Shown one piece after another: positions 43,393 through 49,243 of a stretch of DNA of 49,243 nucleotides (within the stretch, counting starts at the first letter, position 1; each line of letters starts with the position of its first letter). The notes under the pieces are model-generated. The model saw only the letters and a program-made list of their open reading frames with translations. It did not search any database and had not been told where the DNA came from. The stretch is from Brevibacillus laterosporus (GTDB lineage: Bacteria > Bacillota > Bacilli > Brevibacillales > Brevibacillaceae): the NCBI RefSeq assembly GCF_030489605.1, contig NZ_JAUKFY010000028.1:1-49243 (forward strand), in the 5' to 3' direction. The position numbers and the translations under genes were made by a program.

Positions 43393-43518
43393 ATGTTAAG
43401 TAATGTTGGGAATACTTTAAGCACGTTTAGTCTTTTAGCTTTATTAATAGGTATAGCATATATAGCTTGGGGAGAATACGATGATTGGAAAGTTAACAAT
43501 AAAAATTCAAATGAGTAA
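43393..43518 (+). CDS. Possible 41-residue small membrane protein
   Basis: M-L-S-N-V-G-N-T-L-S-T-F, then a hydrophobic segment S-L-L-A-L-L-I-G-I-A-Y-I-A-W, then a polar tail G-E-Y-D-D-W-K-V-N-N-K. This looks like a single-pass membrane peptide. There is no good ribosome site before the ATG, so it may be a relic or use an unseen start. It lies between the resolvase and the transposase. Confidence 0.3.
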   Translation: MLSNVGNTLSTFSLLALLIGIAYIAWGEYDDWKVNNKNSNE

Positions 43519-43535
43519 TCCTTATTGAACAAACA

Positions 43536-43652
43536 GGTGCGTTAGTGGAATAAGGAGTATTAAATTAATCAAACTTTTTTATAAAAAACAGTTCTGAAAA
43601 GTAGAAAAGAGCCATTGTTTTGATCAATCTTTGTTCAAAACAATGGCTTTTT
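43536..43652 (+). repeat. Dispersed non-coding element, copy 2 (related to 5687-5803)
   Basis: It starts GGTGCGTTAGTGGAA, passes through CAAACTTTTTTATAAAA, and ends in a hairpin AGCCATTGTTTTGA/TCAAAACAATGGCT (43610-43648) with T-run and the shared loop TCAATCTTT. It carries the terminator after the small ORF. Confidence 0.55.
43610..43652 (+). terminator. Strong terminator upstream of tnpA
   Basis: Fourteen perfect pairs (43610-43623 with 43635-43648) followed by TTTTAT. It would block read-through from tnpR into tnpA. Confidence 0.8.
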
Positions 43653-43785
43653 ATATGCAGTGAAATCAAGGATTTAGAGTGATTTTTAATCAAACTTTAT
43701 TCTAAACCAACACTTGGTACGGATACTATCATGGACCCACTATGCACTGCCCCGTCATAACAATTTACGAAGGGATAGATAGCAT

Positions 43786-46711
43786 ATGCCATCACGAGGA
43801 AAGGAACTTCTCACTGTTGATCAGCGAGAAGAGTTTGTTCGGATTCCATTGGACTTAAGCGAACTAGAATTGGAGATGTATTATACGTTTTCGGATGATG
43901 ATCTTAAAATTATTAAGCGACATCGTAGAGATCATAATCGATTAGGATTTGCGGTTCAACTATGCGTGTTACGTTACCCAGGATGGTCTCTTACTGATGT
44001 TGAACCTATTCCACGGTTCGTCATTACCTACATTTCAAAACAGTTACAGATTAATCCAAGCTCATTTTCTTTGTATGCTCAACGAGATCCGACCAAGCAT
44101 GAACATTTAGAAGAGATCCGGCAAGTGTATGGTTACCGCAATTTTTCAGCGAATGAGTACCGTAAGGCATCTCAATTTTGATGATGCATGCTCTTCAAAA
44201 TGGAAATGCCATGTATCTACTCCGAACCGTTCAAGAGGAACTACGCAGTCGCAAAATCATTCTTCCAGGAGTCACTACTCTTGAGCGATTGTCTGGGAAA
44301 CCCGTAAACGTGCTGAAGAAAAAATCTTTAAATCTTTGACCGGTACGCTCTTGTTATGGCAGAAGCAAAAATTAGATAAACTCATTGATCCATTAGTAGA
44401 GAATAAAAAACACCTTTAGCTTGGTTAAGAGAACTTCCTGGCCAATCATCACCTGAAGCTTTTTTAAAAGTGATCGAACGTTTGGAATTTATTCGCACCC
44501 TTGATCTTCCTACACTGACACAAAATGTCCATCCCAATCGTCTACTTCAATTATCACGAATCGGAGCACGTTATGAACCCCATTCGTTCCGTCGATTCAA
44601 AGACAATAAGAAATACGCCATTCTGGTTGCTTATTTACTTACGCTAAGCCAAGATTTAATTGACCAAACCATTGAGATTCATGACCGACAAATGATGATC
44701 CTACAGTCAAAAGGACGTAAAACGCAAGAAGAAATGCAGAAAGAAAATGGGAAGTCGGTCAATGAAAAAGTGATTCATTTTGCAGACATTGGAGCTGCAC
44801 TTATTCGAGCACGGGAAGAAGGGCTCGATCCCTTTACAATGATAGAAAAAGTAATGCCTTGGGATCAAATCGTGGCATCGGTAGAAGAAGCAAAGAAATT
44901 AGCTCGTCCTATGGATTATGATTATCTTGATTTATTAGAAAACCGATACACGTATTTACGGAAATATACTCCTGCCCTTCTAAAGTCGTTAGAATTTCGC
45001 TCTACGCAAGCATCAGAGCCACTGTTACAAGCCTTGAAATTGATACAAGAGATGAATGAAACGGGCAAAAGAAAAATCCCAGATGGTGCTCCCCTAGATT
45101 TTGTTCCTAAACGATGGAAAAAACATGTTTATGATGAGGAAGGTACCATTAATAAGCGTTATTATGAGATGGCAGCACTAACGGAATTAAAAAATCTAAT
45201 TCGATCCGGAGATGTATCAGTAGTCGGTAGTAGACTCCATAAAGATTTTGAAGAGTACCTATTTTCTAAAGAAGAATGGATAGCAGCGCAATCATCTTGG
45301 ACTAGATTGGCTGTGAAGGGAACTGCGGAAGAATATGTTGAGGAAAGACGTCAAGCCTTATCCAAACGATTAGCATGGGTTAAAGATAGCCTGGAGGATC
45401 TGGAAGGTGTAAATATCGATAAAGCAAAACTCAGAGTTGATCGCCTTGAAAAAGATACTCCTGAAGAAGCACGTGCTTTTAGTTTATCCCTATACAATAT
45501 GATACCGAGAATTAAACTTTCGGAGCTATTAATGGAAGTAGCAAGCTGGACATGGATTTGATGATATGCTACTTCACACTTCCACGAATCGTCCGCCCTA
45601 AAGGAGAAGAAAAAGCCATTCTTATGGCTACGCTTATGGCGATGGGAACGAATATTGGTCTAACGAAAATGTCAGAAGCAACACCTGGAATTACGTATCA
45701 CCAAATGGCGCACGCAGCCCAATGGCGTTTATACGAAGACGCTATGAACCGAGCTCAGGCTACTTTGGTCAATTTTCATCATAAGCTTTCTTTAGTTTCT
45801 CACTGGGGAGATGGAAGTACCTCTTCCTCTGATGGCATGCGTGTTCAAATCCGCATTATGGTACAGGTAAAGGAGCTACTATTTATCGATTTACTAGTGA
45901 CCAATTTTCCTCCTTTTATACAAAAGTCATCAATACAAATGCTAGAGATGCTGTTCATGTCATCGATGGGCTTCTTCATCATGAATCGGATCTCCATATA
46001 GAAGAACATTATACGGATACTGCTGGCTATACGGATCAAGTATTTGGGCTTAGTCATTTGTTAGGGTTCCGTTTTGCGCCAAGACTACGAGATTTAGCAG
46101 ATTCAAAATTATATACCATTGAGAGATCTTGTGATTTTCCAAGAATTGAAGGTCTCCTACGTGGTAGAATTAACGCTAAAATAATTTCAGAGAACTTTGA
46201 TGATGTTTTACGATTGACCCATTCCATCCGAGAAGGAAAAGTGTCGGGTTCCTTGATTATGGGAAAATTAGGTTCCTATGCAAGGCAAAATAAACTTGCT
46301 GCAGCTCTAAGTGAAATAGGGAAAATTGAAAAGACTATCTTTATTTTGGATTATATTTCGAATGAAGCTTTACGTCGTCGCATTCAAAGAGGATTAAATA
46401 AAGGTGAAGCGATGAACGGCCTTGCACGAGCCTTATTCTTTGGAAAAAGAGGCGAGCTCCGTGAAAGAGGTTTACAGGACCAACTTCAACGTGCAAGCGC
46501 ACTGAGCATCATCATTAATGCGATCAGCGTATGGAATACCGTTTATCTTACCGAAGCAGTTAAACGTGTAAGAACTAGCAAGGATTTCAAAGAAGAGTTA
46601 TTACATCACATTTCACCACTGGGATGGGAACACATTAATTTTCTTGGGGAGTACAATTTTGATTTGAAAAAGGTAACTAGTTTACATTCATTACGACCTC
46701 TTATTGAATAA
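43786..46711 (+). pseudogene. tnpA: Tn3-family transposase, multiply frameshifted
   Basis: The N-terminus (M-P-S-R-G-K-E-L-L, D-H-N-R-L-G-F-A-V-Q-L) is the DUF4158 domain. The body and the DDE region follow: H-W-G-D-G-S-T-S-S-S-D-G, H-V-I-D-G-L-L-H-H-E and A-L-S-I-I-I-N-A-I-S-V-W-N-T. The end is the family's S-P-L-G-W-E-H-I-N-F-L-G-E-Y. The total matches a roughly 980-residue TnpA. Shifts or stops occur near 44178, 44295, 44415, 45555-45585, 45845 (with a small deletion) and 46001, so no functional enzyme can be made. Confidence 0.93.
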
Positions 46712-46716
46712 ATAGT

Positions 46717-46755
46717 AAAACCGATTCTTCCTTAGCGTAGGAAAAATCGGTTTTT
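46717..46755. terminator. IR-associated hairpin, copy 4
   Basis: CCGATTCTTCC (46721-46731) pairs with GGAAAAATCGG (46740-46750), loop TTAGCGTA, flanked by A-run and T-run, so it can work both ways. It lies just after the tnpA stop and 16 bases inside the right IR. Confidence 0.7.
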
Positions 46756-46771
46756 AATTTCCGAAATATGT

Positions 46772-46809
46772 AATAGCGTATGTTTTGCGCTTTTTGTTGG
46801 CGGTACCTC
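46772..46809 (-). repeat. Inner Tn3 right inverted repeat
   Basis: The minus strand reads GAGGTACCGCCAACAAAAAG, then CGCAAAACATACGCTATT. It is the better preserved partner of 41057-41094. Confidence 0.75.
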
Positions 46810-46856
46810 CAGTAGCGATAATAAGGCAATTCTTATTGAATCACTCCTTAGGATAC

Positions 46857-46958
46857 CTATTTTTTATTTCTGTTTTTTAAGATCAGTCTTGTTATTAGAA
46901 ACACTAATACTAGAACTACAAGGCCTAAAAGGAAATAAGTTGGACCAATTCCTCCCAT
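46857..46958 (-). CDS. 33-residue membrane peptide
   Basis: GGAGG precedes an ATG on the minus strand at a workable distance. M-G-G-I-G-P-T-Y is followed by a hydrophobic helix (F-L-L-G-L-V-V-L-V-L-V-F-L-I) and a basic tail T-R-L-I-L-K-N-R-N-K-K. Single-pass topology with a positive C-terminus is clear; function is unknown. It forms a minus-strand pair with the next small ORF. Confidence 0.5.
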   Translation of the reverse strand: MGGIGPTYFLLGLVVLVLVFLITRLILKNRNKK

Positions 46959-47136
46959 ATATACTAACCTCCAATAATCGTGTTATTTCCCCTAATTATG
47001 TAACAAAATCAATAATTAAACAATTTACAGAAAACTTTGGGTTCCCGTATTGTCTGTGGCACTTTTACATCCGTAATAGATTTACTTCTAACTTCTAATT
47101 ATAGGTTAGGTAAGGAGGTTACTAGCGTAAATTCAT

Positions 47137-47303
47137 CTACTTATTTTTTTTAAAAATTATTTTTTTGAATATAGGTTCTAAAATAAATCCAGCAACTAAT
47201 AAACCGAGTCCATTTGCTATCATATTACTTGAAATGAACATATTAAATAAATCATAGTTCCGTAAAGTATAATTCTTAATGTTATCAATGCAATATTAGA
47301 CAT
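47137..47303 (-). pseudogene. Small membrane protein, apparently frameshifted
   Basis: AAAGGAGAG stands before an ATG (47303). The first frame reads M-S-N-I-A-L-I-T-L-R-I-I-L-Y-G-T-M-I-Y-L-I and soon stops. The overlapping frame continues M-F-I-S-S-N-M-I-A-N-G-L-G-L-L-V-A-G-F-I and ends K-K-N-K. Joined by one shift they make a protein of about 55 residues with two hydrophobic segments. Confidence 0.4.
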
Positions 47304-47701
47304 ATAATTATCTCTCCTTTTAGATTGAATATTAAAAATAATACCAAATATCCCTAATTTTTGTTTGATAATGTTTTTAAGTCTAAAGAACTTGTAAAAG
47401 TTGAGTCCGGATCTCGCTCTAGCTCTGTTTTTCTACTATGTTCGGTTTTAAGATGTTGGCTAATAAACCAGGTCAAAAAATTATTCGGTTTTTTAAAGAA
47501 AAAAATCAGAAATCCGTCAGCTGCAAGGTACTGTTTTCTTAGAAAAAAACGAACAAAAAAATGTGACATAGTATATAAAGCGTGAGCCTTCTTACTTCTG
47601 CCAATAGGCACTTACCAGTAGGTTTAATTAATCTGCTGGTAAGATTATAAAAAGGATTTATTCATTCTCGCTAGAGGCTAGTACAGCAAGGTGAGAACGA
47701 T
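47304..47701. other. Spacer with inverted repeat before the MerR-like gene
   Basis: No gene I can support. CTTACCAG (47611-47618) and CTGGTAAG (47636-47643) form an inverted repeat about 60 bases upstream of the next start, a possible operator. Confidence 0.35.
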
Positions 47702-48106
47702 ATGGATAATGGCTTTGAACGGACTTATTGGGCAAATGACGTAGCTGAATTATTAGATATATCAGTAAGTGCTTTACGAAAATGGTCATTACGTTTAGAG
47801 GCGGAGGGTTACAGCATCCTTCGCGATGAACATGACAGGCGTGCCTACCGTGAGCGTGATCTGATAGCGTTACGAACGATGCAGGATTTTTTGAGAAATA
47901 AAATGAGTATGGAGAACGCATCAAAAGCCGTATATACCATGTATTCTGACCAACAAAGAACGGATGAAGTGCAGACAAGCGTTCTTCACACAAATAGGAG
48001 TTCCAATGAACGTCTCTTGGAAATAGAAAATAGGAATGTGATGCCATTAATTCATAAATCCTTTAAAATAGACATCGCTAGAGGAATTATTTCATTAGAT
48101 TTATAG
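47702..48106 (+). CDS. MerR-like HTH protein (DUF3967-type), phage/plasmid style
   Basis: The 134-residue protein has an N-terminal MerR-like helix-turn-helix: Y-W-A-N-D-V-A-E-L-L-D-I-S-V-S-A-L-R-K-W-S, then L-E-A-E-G-Y and D-E-H-D-R-R-A-Y. A less conserved tail follows. This arrangement is seen in Bacillus plasmid/phage DNA-binding proteins of the RacA/DUF3967 kind. AAGGTGAG precedes the ATG. Whether the coiled-coil half is complete is uncertain, as related proteins are often longer. Confidence 0.65.
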   Translation: MDNGFERTYWANDVAELLDISVSALRKWSLRLEAEGYSILRDEHDRRAYRERDLIALRTMQDFLRNKMSMENASKAVYTMYSDQQRTDEVQTSVLHTNRSSNERLLEIENRNVMPLIHKSFKIDIARGIISLDL

Positions 48107-48385
48107 ATTACTATGCTTTTCTATCCATCTTCTGTCTGTTCCGCATACATTATTTTGTAAGATCATTATCGCATTGTAACCATGTTTCAAGTAACATTTG
48201 ATTTAATAATTATTTCTTTACGACCCACTCTAAAAAGAGAATACAAAATCCTTGCTACTTAAAATATCCATGAGAAAAACGATCAAATGGCTCCTGAAGG
48301 ACTCAGTACAATGTCGCTCAAAGAAAGCATCAAATCTCTTACAGTTCTAATTCCTAAATTATTTTCGAAACTTAACCTGTTACTT
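48107..48385. other. Gene-free spacer
   Basis: No convincing gene. A frame starting at about 48282 (M-A-P-E-G-L-S-T-M-S-L-K-E-S-I-K) looks protein-like but has no ribosome site and runs into the duplicated segment. Confidence 0.35.
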
Positions 48386-48702
48386 GTGATTTTCTGAACA
48401 ATAAATTTTAAAAATTAGAATGATTCTAATTTTATATTATGATAGCATTCGAAATGTACCAAATAAATACAAATGAAGAAAGGAAGAAAGAATCTATGAA
48501 ATTTAAAGTCGAAACACTCCCAAACTATCGTATTGCTATATGCGACGAGTTGGTCAATATGGTCCTGCCAATATTGAAATAATGGAGCAGGTAAAAAAAT
48601 GGGCTAATGAGAGAAATCTTCTTAAATCGGCAATTCTATTTACAATTCCACAAAATAATCCAGAAACGACATTTCCTGGAAATTGTAGATTTGATGCTTG
48701 CA
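48386..48702 (+). pseudogene. GyrI-like gene, truncated second copy (inverted duplication arm 2)
   Basis: The promoter, operator, ribosome site and first codons (M-K-F-K-V-E-T-L-P-N-Y-R-I-A) equal those of 42028-42477. One T is lost where copy 1 has GCTTATATG, shifting the frame, and homology stops abruptly after R-F-D-A-C (48702). The gene cannot make a GyrI-like protein. Confidence 0.8.
48413..48431. promoter_or_regulatory. 19-bp palindromic operator, second copy
   Basis: AATTAGAATGATTCTAATT differs from 42542-42560 only at the central base. Confidence 0.6.
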
Positions 48703-48963
48703 GCAATAAAGCACTTGCTAAGTACGTTAGACTTTAAACAGATGGTTGAAGAGGACTGGAATATTTCGGAGAAATATTACCTGACCATCTTGGATGGAAT
48801 TGGAATGTCATTGAGCTGGAACTATCCATTTCATGATGGCGAGAAACGCAACATAGAGAAGGTGGGGACGTTTATAAAACATTCATTGGCTTCCGGAAGA
48901 CTTGAGCAGTACGAGGAAGAAGGTTTGATCGATCAGAAGGACGACGACGATTTTGAACTATAA
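48703..48963 (+). pseudogene. C-terminal fragment of an unrecognised acidic protein, fused behind the gyrI-like remnant
   Basis: The frame reads L-D-F-K-Q-M-V-E-E-D-W-N-I-S-E-K-Y-Y-L-T, then I-L-D-G-I-G-M-S-L-S-W-N-Y-P-F and ends Q-K-D-D-D-D-F-E-L. It begins exactly where gyrI homology ends and has no start of its own, so I read it as a 3' gene fragment. The acidic, soluble character could suit an immunity protein, which is a guess. A family hairpin and the outer right IR follow. Confidence 0.5.
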
Positions 48964-48967
48964 GAAA

Positions 48968-49008
48968 AGCCGGTTCACCGCTTAACGTGGTGAAAACCGG
49001 CTATTTTT
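48968..49008. terminator. IR-associated hairpin, copy 5
   Basis: AGCCGGTTCACC pairs with GGTGAAAACCGGCT (bulged), loop GCTTAACGT, followed by ATTTTTA. It lies 13 bases inside the outer right IR. Confidence 0.65.
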
Positions 49009-49021
49009 ATGGTCACAGATC

Positions 49022-49059
49022 CTTAGCGTTGTAAATCCGCGTTTTGCTGGCGGTACCCC
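49022..49059 (-). repeat. Tn3-type inverted repeat, outer right end
   Basis: The minus strand reads GGGGTACCGCCAGCAAAACG, then CGGATTTACAACGCTAAG, the canonical Tn4430-like 38-bp end pointing inward to the left. Confidence 0.85.
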
Positions 49060-49243
49060 ATCGCCATCAACTTAAGAATCCACTATGGTCCACTATAGAT
49101 GGATAGTAGTTATTTTTTATCGGGCTAACCCATACATGATAAAAGTGTGCATGACAAATAGACCCTAGCGGGTCTAAATTTTTATACTATGAAGCTCGAT
49201 CTTGAGACATGGTATAATTGTATACGACACCAAGTATATCAAA
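49060..49243. other. Spacer to window end, with small hairpin
   Basis: AGACCC (49160-49165) pairs with GGGTCT (49170-49175), followed by AAATTTTTAT, a possible terminator. No gene is visible before the window ends. Confidence 0.45.

Larger units (their letters stand above)
41057..46809 (+). mobile_element. Inner Tn3-family transposon (about 5.75 kb), TnpA inactivated
   Basis: Left end 41057-41094 and right end 46772-46809 share 30 of 38 positions, with a common inner stretch AAAAAGCGCAAAACATACGC. Contents in order: hairpin, MerR-like remnant, DUF2268 remnant, GyrI-like gene (minus), resolvase, res-like site, TnpA pseudogene, hairpin. No clean 5-bp target duplication is visible. The outer bases of the left end are decayed. 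It could move only with TnpA supplied in trans. Confidence 0.7.
36945..49059. mobile_element. Island bounded by Tn3/Tn4430-type 38-bp inverted repeats
   Basis: Ends of one type face each other at 36945-36982 and 49022-49059; they agree at all but about four of 38 positions. Inside are a sigma/anti-sigma set, a toxin-immunity remnant, duplicated GyrI-like genes, small membrane peptides and a second Tn3-family element. No 5-bp target duplication is visible (GTATT on the left, ATCGC on the right), so it may not have moved as one unit. The ends could be relics of separate insertions. Confidence 0.5.

Noticed and set aside
41052-46821. GATAA as target duplication of the inner Tn3 element
   Set aside because: GATAA abuts the left end, but on the right it lies seven bases away from the IR, so it is probably chance.
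47354-47611. Overlapping frames on both strands before the MerR-like gene
   Set aside because: Neither has a ribosome site or a recognisable motif, and they mirror each other in an AT-rich stretch.
36940-49064. 5-bp target-site duplication for the outer Tn3 ends
   Set aside because: The flanks are GTATT and ATCGC, which do not match, so a single transposition of the whole island is not supported.

Overview
The window is Gram-positive, AT-rich chromosomal (or chromosome-like) DNA. Strong AAAGGAGG-type ribosome sites, Brevibacillus/Paenibacillus-style NRPS domain sequences, a Cfr-like methylase beside an Lsa-like ABC-F protein, and Tn4430-like Tn3 ends all point to a Firmicute of the Brevibacillus type. 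Brevibacillus laterosporus is my best guess, but it is an inference without database support.

Layout. 1-471 is the broken tail of an RHS/YD-repeat protein. 757-5633 holds a serine beta-lactamase-like hydrolase, a small-peptide mini-operon, and a ribosome-protection pair: a Cfr-type 23S rRNA methyltransferase and an Lsa-type ABC-F protein. Each of the pair sits behind what looks like a leader-peptide attenuator. 5990-6862 is an AraC/GyrI-type regulator. 7091-8330 is a graveyard with remnants of an S9 peptidase and a rifampicin phosphotransferase.

9080-36113 is the centrepiece: two NRPS genes (4123 and 4876 residues), separated by 31 bases, encoding seven modules in the order C(starter)-A-T-E / C-A-T / C-A-T-E // C-A-T / C-A-T / C-A-T-E / C-A-T-TE. 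Specificity codes read by eye give Thr, Thr, Ala-like, Ser, His-like, Ser and one unassigned residue. Domain order and residues 1, 3, 4 and 5 match the lipoheptapeptide kurstakin (Thr-Gly-Ala-Ser-His-Gln-Gln), while positions 2, 6 and 7 differ. I infer a lipidated, TE-released and possibly lactonised heptapeptide that is a kurstakin relative but not kurstakin. The epimerase of module 3 has lost both catalytic residues. The condensation domain after the second Thr is of an unusual subtype. No transporter, PPTase or MbtH gene lies beside the NRPS genes. A terminator closes the operon, followed by a shredded Lsa-type ABC-F remnant.

36945-49059 is bounded by two 38-bp Tn3-type inverted repeats and looks like a mobile or formerly mobile island. 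It carries a copper-amine-oxidase-N/DUF4367 exported protein with an ECF sigma/anti-sigma pair whose anti-sigma has the same DUF4367 domain. It also carries a toxin remnant with its immunity-like gene, and an inner 5.75-kb Tn3-family element (41057-46809) with an intact resolvase, a res-like site and a TnpA destroyed by frameshifts. A GyrI-like gene occurs twice in inverted orientation, the second copy broken. Small membrane peptides and a MerR-like/DUF3967 protein complete the island. Every transposon end seen has a 38-bp IR followed by a hairpin of one family.

No tRNA, rRNA or CRISPR array was seen.
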